64,000 nt of DNA, from positions 124,484,001-124,548,000 of the forward strand of contig CM075346.1 of assembly GCA_037693485.1 (NCBI GenBank), given 5' to 3'. Position numbers and translations under genes: made by a program. Of this stretch, positions 46,007 to 57,951 are shown in pieces. Source of the DNA: Kitagawia praeruptora (Eukaryota; Streptophyta; Magnoliopsida; Apiales; Apiaceae). Each line of letters starts with the position of its first letter. The stretch's first letter is position 1. Under the pieces are notes generated by a model. The model did no database searches and was not told the DNA's origin. It saw only the letters and a program-made list of their open reading frames with translations.

Positions 46007-47486
46007 TGATAAGTGGATTTTATATCTACTTGGAACATTCTAAATTGGCTTAAATTGATTGTCTTGGACTCAAGTTTCTTGTAGTTTTGATGTGTTTTGC
46101 TTAGTTGTGCAGGTTTACGAGAATGTTGATTAAGGTGGATGCTTCTATAATTTTTGGGAATTAATTGATTAAAATTCGGATTTTCTGGGAAGGCTGCGCA
46201 GCTTACACTGTTTTGGCCATATCTGGAGTTCTGTAAGTCCGTTTTCAGCGATCTTACTGCCCACGCGAAGCTTGAGAGATTTTCTACAACCTGGAATAGG
46301 AATCACGTGCAAGTAAAGTACTGAATTAATTCGCGCGGGCAGACTTTGTGAAGCATGGCTGGGAAATTCCTGTTTTGCCCTTTTCGAGTTCTAATTATAT
46401 TCCGGGCAGGTTTTAGCACCTTAATTAAATTCTAATTGTAATAGAATATTAAATATTTTTATTGGGCAAGAGGGAGGAAACGTTTTTTATATATCAACGT
46501 CCTACCCTTGTAATCATAAGATATACATACGTTACGTATTATAACCTAGTTTTTTGGAAGAGAGAAAAGGAGAAGGAATTCCTCCAAGCTAGTGACAAGC
46601 AAGGATTATTCTTGAAACTTTTGTATTCTTCTATTGTGGGATTTGATTCTAAACCTTATTTCTTCTTCTCTATTTTTACTTGTTTATTTTAGAATCATGT
46701 TTTCCAAAGAACCCATGATGACAATTAGGTCAATTATGGGCTAATTCGTTATCATGGGGTTTTAATGGATTTTGCTATGGATTCTAGTTATTGAGTGTTA
46801 ATTATGCCTTGGTGTGTGATTGAATGTATTGATTGCCTAGTATGTTTATGCTTATTCGTTATAAGTGCGTCGCGAACACTTGTAATTGTTTGTTTAATCC
46901 TAGTGAATGCGAAAGTGGATCTAGGGTTTAGAACAATTCATGCTAGCATAGGTTTTTGCATGTGAAGAACATGTATTAATTTGTGATGTAATTCTAACCG
47001 TCTTGCATCGACTATGTGGTTTAATGGGTGCTTGATTTTCAACCGGTATGTGTTCAATTGCTATAGACATATAGGGACTACACATATTTGGTGACTACTT
47101 GACTTCTATCAATTGTGGATGATCAGTAGGATGGTATATGCACAACGAAAGTTGGTATGTATCAGTTTAGTGCATCTAATCAGTAATCAACTCGGTCACA
47201 TGCTAGGCTAAAGGGCATAAGATTCTAGATGAAGTAGTAAACGAAATTGAAATCCCATGTTTGTTTATTATAAAGTTAAAGTTAAGTTATTTCCTCGTAA
47301 TTGGCTTAGTTGGTAATTAATCTTTAGTAAATCAAAACCAAAATTGTGATTGTCTTAGCAGTGAGTGTAAATCATAAGCTGGTGCATAAGTGAGCATAAC
47401 AAACAATTTGAGTCTCTGTGGGAACGAATCCTATTTACTCTATATTACTTGTTGACCACGTTCTCTTGCGTGAATAAGTGCGAACA
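46007..47486 (+). repeat. Athila-like element 2, 3' LTR
   Basis: 1480 bp, nearly identical to 41394-42873. It is followed by AGGCA and the interrupted copia RT frame. Confidence 0.92.
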
Positions 47487-48470
47487 AGGCATGTGAAATG
47501 AAGGACAAACAGTAGTTGTATTGCATGAAGAAACTGAAAAATTTACAGTAGATTCACAAAGAGATGTAATAGTTTAAAAACACGAAGTAGTATTATTGCA
47601 AGAATGAACATAATCATTCAAGTAAGATGGAACTTTAGTAGCTCTTGAAGACTTTCGAACAGGTTCAGGTGGAGAATTGGAATTAGATGAAGTATGTTCA
47701 TTATTGGAAGAAGAATTAGAATCAGAAGAAGTTGAATAAAAAGAACTGTTATTACCAGTATGAACTGATTCATTAGGAATAGATGAATCAGGTAGAGGTA
47801 AAGGGATAAAGGTTGTAGAAACTGATTTCACAAGTGGAAAAATCGACTCATGAAATTTAACATCCCTAGACACAATTATAGAATGATTATCAAGACTTAA
47901 ACATTTATACGCTTTCTTCCCATAGGGATATCCTAAAAAGACACAAGGAACAGCACGAGGAGAGAACTTGTCTCGTTGATGTTTGATAGTAGAAATGTAA
48001 CAAAGACAACCAAAAGGTTTAAGATTTGAATAAGATGGTTTACAGTCAAACAACAATTCATAAGGTGAACAACCATGAAGAACCTTTGATGGAAATCTGT
48101 TGATCAAATATGTGGCTGTTAGTACACAATCCCCCCAAAACTGTTTAGGCAAATTGGATTGAAACAACAAAGCACATGATGTTTCCAAAAGGTGTTTGTG
48201 TTTTCGTTCAACCACACCATTCTGTTGTGGGGTGTGAGAACAAAAAGTCTGATGAAAAATGCCTTTTGAAAGGAAAAAATCAGTAGCTGATTTGCTTAAT
48301 CCCAACTCTAATGCATTATCAGTACGAATTGCTTGGATTTTGCTATTAAATTGTGTGTCAGCTAAACTAAAGCAATGAAATGCTTTATGAAGTCAAAAGC
48401 ATTACTTTTGCAACTTAATAGATGTGTTCAAGTAGTACGAGTGAAGTCATCAACAAGAGTAAGAAAATAT
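47487..48470 (-). pseudogene. Copia integrase core and C-terminus, start of RT region
   Basis: The frame below 48305 has the catalytic Glu in PQQNGVVERKHKHLLE, followed by FWGDCVLTATYLINRFPSK and the FGCLCYIS and FLGYPYGKKAYK blocks of copia integrases. The first catalytic Asp is readable at about 48450 (FLTLVDDFTRTT) but a stop follows. The second (RTDNALEL) sits upstream of 48305 in frame. One TAA at 47574-47576 separates this from the stretch leading into RT. A Ser-rich linker (about 47600-47790) joins integrase to RT. Confidence 0.85.
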
Positions 48471-48779
48471 TTCTTTTTTATTGTATATTTGAATTATACT
48501 TCGAGGAAAAGGAAGTCTGTGTTGTCTAGCTTTTGCACAGATTTCACAAGCAGACAAAACAGCTGTACTAGCAGCATCAACATTACAAACAGATTTAAGT
48601 TTGGATAAAGACAAATGTCCTAGTCTAGTATGCCAAGTAACAGCTGAAACATTGGTATGACTAGAGACAGCATTGGACACAGAATTGCTGTTAACTGATG
48701 ATAAAGAAGAATTCATGAGATAAAGACCCCTCTGAGAATCACCAAGAACCACTGGCTCCCTCAGAGAATGGCCCTGCAA
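48450..48779 (-). pseudogene. Copia pre-integrase zinc domain
   Basis: HHCC zinc-binding segment of integrase: TWHTRLGHLSLSKLKSV followed by CEICAKARQHRLPFP. The frame is closed on the 3' side by a shift before the catalytic core. Confidence 0.8.
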
Positions 48780-48851
48780 ATAACAAGCATCAGGTGTAAA
48801 TTGTATGTTACAATTAAGATGCTTAGTTAATTTTCTAACATATAGTAAATT

Positions 48852-49380
48852 TTATTTGAAATGAGACACATAAAGTACATTCTGAAGAATGATATCTTGT
48901 GTTAAAGGGCCAGAACCAATAAGAGAAATATTAATAATTTCTCCATTGGGTAAAGAAATGTTAATTAGTTTAGAGAGTGAAGATAAAGTGGTAAACATGT
49001 GTTTTTGAGAACACATGTGATCACTGGCACCACTGTCCAGGATCCATTTGATAGGATTGGAATTAAGACAACTATCTGAGGATAATAGTGAAATATTACC
49101 AGCAAAGTTGGCACTGACATCAGATGATTGTGTAGACTTCAGCAAAGACATAATTTGTGAGCAAAGATCAGGACTAAGCACAGTAGAAGATTGTTCAGAA
49201 GCAGTAGGAGCAACAAATGATTCAGGACTTAAAGAATCAGAGACCTCAACTTGAGCAGCTACCCTTCTTGGTTTAGTGAATTTGAAGTCAGCAGGAAAAC
49301 CATGTAATTTGAAACACTTATCCATAACATGTCCTGTTTTCTTACAGTAGTTTCAATGTAGCTTCTTAGCATCATATGGT
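48852..49380 (-). pseudogene. Copia Gag zinc knuckle and protease
   Basis: The protease active site WILDSGASDHM lies near 49030-49062, followed by a normal copia protease C-terminus (NVLYVSHFK). Just upstream is a Gag knuckle (NYCKKTGHVMDKCF), but the position of its first Cys is a TGA (near 49353), so this Gag-Pol cannot be translated through. Confidence 0.8.
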
Positions 49381-49487
49381 TTCTTATTTTCACCAGAATT
49401 AAAACCAGGTCTTGCAGAGTGAACAACTAGAGATGCAAAATCAGGTAGAAAATGACCAGTAGTGTGTATTTCTCTTTGAGTTTCTTC

Positions 49488-50194
49488 CTATAATACAAGA
49501 TTGTACACCTGTCTAATGGTAGGAAGAGGAGACTTCATCAATATTGATCCTCTTATAACATTGAAAGAGTCATTCAAGCCCATGAGGAATTGTATTATCC
49601 TTTGATCTTGTTGAAGTTTAGATAACTTCAGAGAAGCTCCACATGTACATCCACAGGTGCATACAGGAATTAGACTGAGAGCATCAATGTCATCCCACAA
49701 CATTTTCAACTTAGTAAAGTAATCAGCTACATTAGAATTGCCTTGAGAAATGTCTGCAAGATCCTTATGCAAACCAAACAGTTGTGCTCTATTGGAAACA
49801 CCATACCTTTCCTCCAATTCTAACCACATTTAATGAGCAGTAGTAGAGTAAATCACACTCCTACCAATAGATTCGATAATGCTCCAAGTATCCAGGAAAT
49901 TACCATGTCGTTACAACGAGACCAGCTCTTGAAATTAACGGAAGTAGACAAAGGTCTGGGAATAGAACCATCCACAAAACCTAACTTGTTTCGAGCAGAA
50001 AGAGCAATTGACATTGAACGTTTCCAATTACTAAAACCAGATCCATCAAAAGGATCTCTCACGAGTTTCATTCCTGGACTATCAAATGACTGGAGATGGA
50101 AAGGATTATCCTGATTGAACTGACTATGTGTTTCAGAATTATGATTATTCTCAGAGTTTGTGTGTTCATTGTTAGTATGTGAAGATTCAGCCAT
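49488..50194 (-). pseudogene. Copia Gag
   Basis: The start MAESSHTNNEHTNSENNHN at 50194 leads to the UBN2-type Gag segment (FDGSGFSNWKRSMSIALSAR, then LEERYGVSNRAQLFGLHKDL and FLMGLNDSFNVIRG). The frame shifts near 49853 and a TAA lies just before the MWLELEERYG block. Otherwise the sequence is well kept. Confidence 0.85.
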
Positions 50195-50611
50195 TTTAAC
50201 AACGAATTACTCAGTAAACGAAGAAAGAACTTGCTCAAGAAAGATAATCAAGAACACAATAAAATGATATTTGATCGAGTTAAACGGAAAATCAAGATCA
50301 AGAAATGAATATTTACGAGATCTAAACAATATCTACGTAGAGAGATCTAAACAATATCTACGCAGAGAGATCTGAACGCAGAGAGATTTCAACACAGAGA
50401 GAGAGAGATCAAGAAAAACATACAGATAAACGATCGATACAAAGACATTGAAGAAATGAACAATAAAATTGTAACAAACAATCGATACAAAGAGTGATTC
50501 ATGTCTAATTATCAGGAAAAATGATGATACCTGTATAGAAGACACTAACTCTATATCGTATAAGAAAGATGATGAATAGAGAAGACGATAAACAGAGCTT
50601 ACGCCATTAAA

Positions 50612-50634
50612 GAGGAGCAACCTGCTCTAATACC
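50612..50634 (-). other. Copia primer-binding site (initiator Met type)
   Basis: The minus strand reads TGGTATTAGAGCAGG directly inside the 5' LTR, close to the TGGTATCAGAGC site of most copia elements. Confidence 0.85.
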
Positions 50635-50635
50635 A

Positions 50636-50862
50636 TGTGAAAACCAGACGAGCTCATATGGAGAAGACGAGAAAACTGTGTACATTCTCATTGATTAAAG
50701 AAAAAGTATTTACAATCTTGATTAAGAAGAAAATGATCTAACTATCTATCTATATATACAATTTGTCAGCTAGCAAAAAGTTTGTTACAAAAATGACTAA
50801 CTAACTAATCATTGTGTTGACTTGTTGTGTTGACTTTACTTTAAGTAATACCAACTCTAACA
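50636..50862 (-). repeat. Copia 5' LTR
   Basis: This 227-bp LTR matches 39601-39840 with scattered substitutions and a 12-bp gap. Confidence 0.9.
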
Positions 50863-50867
50863 CTGTT

Positions 50868-51335
50868 TATTCAGGAATATTTTTTAAGAATTTTTGAGAT
50901 GTCAAGCATTTTAAGTTTTTTACTCCTCAGGAGAGGATGATAATTTTTAGGACGCTTGAAACAAAATATTAAAATCCCTTCCATCTTTATTATTTAGGAT
51001 TCATTTTCTTCATGTTAATAAGGCATTGTATCGTACATATTTTGAGTCTTGACAACAAAACTATGTCGGCCTTTTCATCCTTGAACAAGAACAACAAATC
51101 TCAGTTCGATGATTACAATGCTCTGCTGCTGGTTTTCTTCAGGAAACAGCAACCATTGTGAATTCCTAGCTAAATCTTTTCTGTGGTTGACTAGATAAAT
51201 TTGACAATTTAGACAAACAAATATAAATTCACCCTTGTAAATAAGAAGAGGAAGCACCAGATCAGTGCATTTTGAGTAGAACAAGAACATGTCACAACAA
51301 ACTAGATAACCAACAAAGATACAACATAGAAATCT
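50868..51335. other. Intergenic, 3' of ankyrin-PGG gene A
   Basis: No gene is seen. It should contain the 3' untranslated region of the minus-strand ankyrin gene. The sequence just 3' of the stop resembles that of gene B (acatgt/accaacaaagata phrases). Confidence 0.4.
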
Positions 51336-54300
51336 TTAGTAAAGTATGTGTTTGGTAGGTTTAAACAGAAACCTAGAATTGTATGTTGACCGAACGACAA
51401 AATAAAATAAAGGATACTGAAGTCCAGCAAACAAAACAACAGGTACACCAGCTAAAACACAGATTAGATAAGGTACCCATTTCACTCCTTTAGTATAAAC
51501 TAAGAAGAAGCTGGCACTGAAAGCAATCATCATTGTCGCAATTGAGACGAAAAGCGTTACGAGACCAATCAGCAACTTTACAGGTAAAGATACCAAGAAA
51601 TCACTTTCTGCGTAACGCGCTGTGAGAATGGCCAAGAACACGAGTATGGAAGCTGAGGAGCTGAATAACGATACAGCGTCTGTTATTATAAACACCATGA
51701 AGGCACTTCTGTTTTTGAATATTGGCTGCCCGTTGTCACCATTGGTACCACCTGGTAAAGTAAAAGCTGCTGCAAACATCATTGTGGCTATAAGGGCCGC
51801 AACAACCATGCACTGAGCTGCTGTGTCCTTCATCCAGCTCTCCCCTTTCTCCATCAACTCTGCGTGCTGCTCAGTGAATAAATCTTGGGGTGTTTTTCCT
51901 TGTTTGTTCTTCATTTCTCTTAAAGAAGGATGCACCACAGTTTCTACTTCCTAATTAAAATACCATTTTGACTTGTTACAAAATTGTAAGAATAAACTTA
52001 CAAAACACTGAATAGCTAGAACTACATAGGTTCTTTTAAGTAAAATTACTCTTCTTAGGTTTAACCTTTGAGGAAAGAATATTTACCTTAAACCACAATA
52101 TTTCCCTTTGCATTTGAAGAGCTACTCCTGACACAACATGAAGTCGACTTTTTTCTGGCTTCATGGCAGCTAAGTGTAGTATACTGTTGTTATTTGAGTC
52201 CCTAGAAGAGGTTATGATGTCCTTACCTGAGCCTATCTCATATAAGAGATTGTACACGCTATCCTGGCGATTTAAAACTGCCACATGGAAAATTGTATGG
52301 TCATTGTCATCTTTCTTCCATATCAGCTCAGGAGACAATCGAAGAAGCTCGATCAAAAGCTTAGTGTTGCCCAATGCAGCAGCAACAAACAAAAGTTGTT
52401 GATCTCCTGTCTCTGAAGGGCCTCTAATTATGTTCAACATGTCATCTTGCTCCAGTTTTACAATCTCCCTCCATATTATTCGGACAATTTCAAGTGGTTG
52501 ACACTTCTTCTCATCAAAACTTACTCTCTGTCCAGGAAGTACTATGAAAAAACTAATTAGTTAAGAGGCAATTACATATGTTTAATCAGACATAGAGGAC
52601 ATTGCGTAGGTCCTCTTTCTTCTCTTCTAGACAAGAAATATTGCCTGTATCCACATTTAACAGTGGATAACTTACTTGTATTGAGTAGTCTTCCGAAAAG
52701 AGGCTGGCTTGTTTCATCAAGCACTGCCGGATTTCTAGCAAAAACATGTAGTGCATTCTTGTCAGTTGCCAGTGCCAGTTCTTTCTTGTGATGGTGCAAT
52801 AACTTCAATGCAACATCTACACGATATGATTAACTGTTATAGCAACTTAAAAAATTAAACTAATGTTTATAGCTAACTAATCGTAATGATCCAAGACATG
52901 CAAGGAAATAGAAAGCATGAGAAATTCCTAGGCTGACTTCTAATTCAACAAATTAGTGGTATTCTGATCAAGCCCTTAACCATGAACCGGTATGGAGGCA
53001 AGGAGCGATAAATTCATTTATAAAATACAATTGAATCCAGATATGTTGTTTAAAGATATTTGACCTTTCCTATATGTCAAGTACAATATCTATGATGAGA
53101 AACAAGAATCATGTTCAAGAAGATTAATCAGCTAAGAGCACCCTGAACTTAGAGCAGCCAATTGACCATTTAAACTTTTCAGGCCGGTGCAAAACCGATC
53201 CATCCTATGGATAACTTAATTGTTTGTTTTGCAGAAAACAAAACCTTCTCATATTCATCATATCGTGTTACTTGCCCTGTTTCAATAGGTGTGATATTCA
53301 GACCAGGGACCTGTCTTGTTCCCATCTTGTTGACCATAAATAATTGCAATGACACTAGACTTGTCACATAAGACAGATTAGGTTTATCTTTTCATATTTG
53401 TAGATGCCGGCATCACATATATGAGATATCCATTGCAATCAAGTCTGCGAGCATTTATCTTATAACATAGAATAGATAACATGTTTTATAGATTAGTATG
53501 ATGCTACCAAGAGAAAGCTTACCATAAAGATTTGCACTTATACAAGCCTGCAGTAGCATTACTCTATCCAAACTAGTCCACTCATCATCTGTCATATTAT
53601 TTGTTTTAGAGTAAAGACATGACACCATGTCATTGCGTCTAAACAAAGCCGCCAACGAGAGTGGTGACATATTATTGGCTCCACGTTTCCTGAGAAGGTT
53701 CGGATTCTTTTTAACCATAATCTCTGCAATTTTGACATTTCCAGCTGCTGCTGCTATACAGAGAGCTGTGTTCAAGTGATAGTTTTGAAGTTCCAAGTCC
53801 TCAGGTTGCATTAACTTCACCAGCTCTTCCACAAAGTGAGTGTGTTTTGTCGATGATGCAATGTGAAGAGCAGTATCATGATAGATGGTAATGCTCTCAT
53901 TTATCACCTGTGGAAATTTGCCTATGATTCCTTGAGCAGCTTGCCAGTCACCTTTGAGTGCAGCTTCATAAAGCGGCAGACAGATGGCTTGGTACTTTTC
54001 TCTTTCTGAGTAATATTCAAGCAGAAAATCCATGTAAAGATAGTTCGAAACTTGTTAAGAATGTTGTTGCAATTAACTTTCCGAAATGAATACAATGTCG
54101 AAAAATTATTGTGGAGTTACAATTTTTTCATATTAAGTTGTAAAATATTGTGTATATGATATATAGTACTGTTCTATTATAAAAGGTATAGATTGATCGC
54201 ATTTTTTCCTTCTAAATTGACTGATCCAACTCACAAAATTTGCAAGTGATAAATCATATCGTGTGACACTAACATCCGTGCTGTAAATTTTTATTTAATA

Positions 54301-54605
54301 ATTACTTTCTATGTGAATTTGAGGAGCACTAGTTTGGAACTTTTTTTATTTTGGCCTAATAAAACTCAAGCCATGCGTGTATTTGAATTGCAGAGGTTTG
54401 ATTAGTTTGTAGAGCACGATAATTTGTATCATAACGGGACTCCGTATATATATGTGCACACACATACATAATGAAGATGAAATTGCTAACCAGAAACATA
54501 TATAGATGAAGGATAATTTGGTTGAGTTGGTGTATGAATATTTATAGAGTGATGTGGCTGTAGTTCCATGTCAGCAGATGATCTTGAACTACTTGTTCCT
54601 GCCAT
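51336..54605 (-). CDS. Ankyrin-repeat PGG-domain membrane protein A (ITN1/ACD6-like)
   Basis: Five exons on the minus strand: 54605-54491, 54050-53523, 52816-52676, 52541-52087 and 51950-51336. All introns are GT..AG, phases fit, and the product is 617 residues without stops. Ankyrin repeats occur from about residue 60 (LPLYEAALKGDWQAAQGIIG, DTALHIASS, NTALCIAAAAGNVKIAEIMV) to residue 400 (LLFVAAALGNTKLLIELLRL, TIFHVAVLNRQDSVYNLLYE). The last exon is a complete PGG domain with the FTLPGG signature and four membrane segments. The family (ACD6, ITN1) acts at the plasma membrane or ER in salicylate-linked defence and salt responses. A specific role here is inference. It has a tandem paralogue at 61384. 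Confidence 0.92.
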
Positions 54606-54644
54606 TTCTCCTCCTGTAATCATTGCAAACATTTGTAATTCACG

Positions 54645-54647
<3 letters not shown>

Positions 54648-54681
<34 letters not shown>

Positions 54682-54687
54682 GTGAAT

Positions 54688-54722
<35 letters not shown>
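54648..54722. repeat. (GA)n microsatellite in the leader of gene A
   Basis: Two GA arrays separated by a short spacer lie 40-120 bp upstream of the start codon of gene A. They are CT-rich on the gene's strand, a common 5'-leader composition in plants. Confidence 0.85.
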
Positions 54723-54724
<2 letters not shown>

Positions 54725-55603
54725 CTACATATATATAGCCTTACTCAAAATCTGTTAATACACCTTTCTTTAATCAGACAAAAAGTTTCTGTAAGCATGA
54801 AAGGTCTGAATATTTGAGATGAAACACCTTGCTTGCTTTATATTGAATGCAATCAGTCTTACGTTGTCACTGAAAATTCGCAGAGACTTCCATAACCTTA
54901 ACTAAATCTAAATCAAGTAAGAATAGAATATACTACAGATAAGCATCCGGGGCTGCATAGTTATTTAATCAATTTCCCTCTCTATTATATGTGCTTGTGA
55001 CAATATTATTTTATTTACTACTCGACAGACTGGTTTGGGAGAGCCAATTAAATGATGAAAACATGAGTTGACAAATTACATATTATCTGCATGGCTCTTG
55101 TACAAGGACAGGTTAATTGTCTTGACTAGCTAGTAGCCACACCAGACATTCACACCTGCGCTACATGCGTTACCTGTGTATTATTATTTTTAATTCGAAA
55201 TTTACACACATGTTACGTATAAGTTACTCTTCTTTCAATTTTGACACTTTTTTAATCAAAATTCAGAGTCAAAATTGTGCAGCATTTTAACTAGTTGGAT
55301 AATGGCAAAGAATGGTAACTAGATTAGTAGATTAGACAATAATGTCGTTGATTGTTTTCTCGGAACTGAAGTCTGCGAGGCATTGGACACAGAAGGAGGC
55401 CTTGTGTACAAACTAGTCTGGCTGTTTATTTTAAAAAAGCATACCATCGTGTGTTTGTTATAGATAGGAAGCAAACATTATTTGCTACAAATCTACTTCA
55501 CAAGTTTCCAGAGCCTGTGATATAATCTTTATGTACCGACCTGTTTGCAGATTTACTAAAACACCATCAGAAAAACAATGCACAAAGTACAGGTTCATGA
55601 TTG
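54723..55603. other. Promoter-side region of ankyrin gene A
   Basis: No gene is seen. This separates gene A from the CACTA element; the last three bases (TTG) are the CACTA target duplication. Confidence 0.45.
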
Positions 55604-55760
55604 CACTACAAGAAAACAGTCAATAGACATCATACTTTAGACATCGGTCGTAAATGCCACTGATGTTAAAAGAAGTAATAACATCATCCCGCATTAAACT
55701 GATGTCTTTGTGTTTTGTAGACATCATTGTTTTTAAAACCGATGTCTAAAGTCAGGCTTT
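55604..55760 (+). repeat. CACTA 5' terminal and subterminal repeats
   Basis: The 13-bp terminal repeat is followed by several copies of agacatc/gatgtct motifs, for example tttagacatcggt at about 55642 and ccgatgtctaaag near 55740. Confidence 0.85.
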
Positions 55761-57094
55761 AAAAAATGAAATTGCGCGCCTTTGCATTTGTTTTCCCCCT
55801 TAGCCAAAATTTCACCCCCTAAATCAAAATTCCCCCCTTAACCAGATATTCTCCCCCCCCCCTATTTGCCCCCCTTTCAAACAAAACTAAATAAACTAAA
55901 AATCTAAAACAAAAAACAGAAAAACTCTCTCGACTCTCATCTCTCTCGCGTCTCTCACCACCACTCACCACCACTCAAATCCGCTCTATCTCTCTCACAC
56001 CTGAACCCCGAAGAGCTCTCTCTGTCTCTCATAGTCGAACCTCCGAAACTCACTCTTTCTCATATTCAAATCGAAATCGATTTGTTCGAAGGTCAAAGCT
56101 CGAAGGTTTAAAGTTCGAATTAGTTTGATTTATCAGTGGGTAAGCATAAGTTTGATATGTTCAAACATACAGGTTTGATTAATTTGATTTTATTACAAAT
56201 TGGGGGTTTAAAATTGAAACCCTAAGTTTTAATTTGGGATTAATTTAATTTATATGTAATTTATGTATATGTGTATAATTATTTTATATTAATTTACGTA
56301 TATACTAGTAGTGATATCTGTGTGATGTGCCTGACTATAGCAACAAGTGTTGCAACTGACTTTTGTTCCAATAATTATAGTCGAGTCCAACAAGTGTTCT
56401 TAATTTCTTGTTTATGCTGTTCTGTGGATTAATTTTTTCTAATCTATATATTTGTATGCTGTTTTCTTCTATTAGCTTGTGGTTATTTTGTTATCATTAG
56501 TTTCGGCAGTGAGTTTAATTGATAAAGGGATTGGAATTGTGTTTTTTACTTGTTTGTTATTAGTATGGCTCAAGAGTTCTTATTAATTGTACCCTTGTGA
56601 ATCAATATGTATCCTAGAAATACACAATCTGTTACAACACATGTGCTGTTTCGGATGGTAAAGTATGTATTTGGATATGTTTGGTGTTTTAGGTATAAAA
56701 AATAGTAACTGTAAGCATAGACGGGAAGTGAGAGTTCTATGTTGGTGATATTAGAACTGGTTCATTTTGTTGCGCACTCTCCAGAAGTATAGTCTTGTTT
56801 GGTGGGAAGTTTGATATCCTTGGATTATATAAGTAAAGGCTGCCTTCATATCTACTTATTGGTTTTGATACTTGAATTATTATTGTTATTTGGGTATTTA
56901 AATATCAGCAAAGTAGAAAATCATTTTGAATTTTTATTGTTGCAACAGTAAAATTGTTGATTAGTACCAATTGCTAGTAGATTGTCTACAATTCACATGG
57001 CTTCTATCGTATATTAGATATACTGATTGCTTCTATGTTTTCGATTGGATCTTGGTGTGGGAGCTATATTGAACGTTGTAATTTTCTTATGCAG
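55761..57094 (+). other. CACTA interior, CT-rich leader-like block then AT-rich sequence
   Basis: 55920-56140 is rich in CTCTCT and ends cagtggGTAAGC, which looks like a plant 5' leader exon with a splice donor. It may be a captured promoter and leader. The rest to 57094 resembles intron sequence. No protein is seen. Confidence 0.45.
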
Positions 57095-57951
57095 GGATTG
57101 GGACCTTACTCCACCACCATAAAAAATGTTGAGAAAGAAATCAAAGAAATGGAAAAAAAGATCAATGACTTTTGTGGTATATATCTATTATATGCATGCT
57201 TTACACCTGGGCTAATCATTCATTTATTGTTTTCATGTAAAATTGTTATAATTGTTGAACAGGTATCAAGGAGTCTGACACTGGTTTGGCTGCACCTAGC
57301 CAGTGGGATCTTGTTTCTGATAAACAGATGATGCAGGAAGAGCAACCTCTGCAGGTCTGGTTTCTTACAATCCAGCTTCTTTTAAGTTTTAAAATATGTA
57401 ATGAAGAGCTGACTTTTTTTTGCGATCAGGTAGCAAGATGCACAAAAACAATCAACCCAAACACGGAAGAAGCGAAATATGTTATCAATGTTAAGAAGAT
57501 TGCGAAGGTTTGCATTTGTCTAACATGTATTTTTCTTCTTTCTTGCTATGTGTGCATCTCTTTGTGGATATTTTTTACCTCATTTTGTCAACTGTAATTT
57601 GTCGTTGGGCTGGGCGACAAAGTTTCGATGATGGTGTGGGTGGAGATAATGAAGTCCAACGCACCATGCTTGAAATAGTAAATCAGCTTGATGTTTTGAT
57701 GCTCGTGGAAATATCTACTTCTTGATGGCAATAAACAGGTTAAATTTTGCTATTTTGTAACTTCTTGATGGTTTTAAACCAGAGCATATAATGGTGTAAC
57801 TGCTACTCTGCTATATCTACTTGCTAACAACTTCCATGTTTTCTGTTGGTTGCATTTTTTTCAGGCCCGACACACTTGATCCAGCATTGCTACGCCCTGG
57901 GAGGTTAGATCGTAAAGTTGAGTTCGGGCTGCCTGATCTGGAAAGTAGAAC
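57095..57951 (+). pseudogene. RPT1: Captured fragment of 26S proteasome ATPase RPT1
   Basis: Exon pieces with intact borders are 57095-57176 (GLGPYSTTIKNVEKEIKEME), 57263-57354 (SDTGLAAPSQWDLVSDKQMM), 57430-57507 (VARCTKTINPNTEEAKYVIN) and 57865-57951 (RPDTLDPALLRPGRLDRKVE). A piece at about 57598-57740 joins FVVGLGDK directly to FDDGVGGDNEVQRTMLEIVN, so the segment with the Walker A and B motifs is deleted. RPT1 is one of six AAA ATPases of the proteasome base. This copy lacks its nucleotide-binding core and C-terminus and has small indels near 57705, so it is not functional. Introns are retained, so capture was at DNA level. Confidence 0.9.

Larger units (their letters stand above)
41394..47486 (+). 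mobile_element. Young non-autonomous Athila-like LTR element
   Basis: The LTRs are 1480 bp each (41394-42873 and 46007-47486) with only about four visible differences. The target duplication AGGCA is perfect (41389-41393 and 47487-47491). The tRNA-Asp-type primer site and a polypurine tract (TTTGGGGGTG directly before 46007) are intact. The only long frame is the zinc-knuckle/acidic protein at 42984-44417; no pol genes are present. The 3' noncoding region is homologous to that of the element at 1907-12696. With such similar LTRs this is the most recent large insertion in the window, and it has an intact frame. Confidence 0.92.
39601..50862 (-). mobile_element. Ty1/copia LTR retrotransposon, interrupted
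   Basis: The LTRs (39601-39840 and 50636-50862) are bracketed by a perfect CTGTT duplication (39596-39600 and 50863-50867). The order on the minus strand is gag, protease, integrase, RT, RNase H, which is copia order. Next to the right LTR is an initiator-Met-type primer-binding site, and next to the left LTR a GAGGGGGGGG purine tract. Without the Athila-like insertion it is about 5.16 kb, normal for copia. Several stops and shifts make it non-functional. Confidence 0.93.

Noticed and set aside
53179..53367. 62-codon minus-strand frame between exons of ankyrin gene A
   Set aside because: It lies in intron 2 of a well-supported gene model; the paralogous intron in gene B is only loosely similar.
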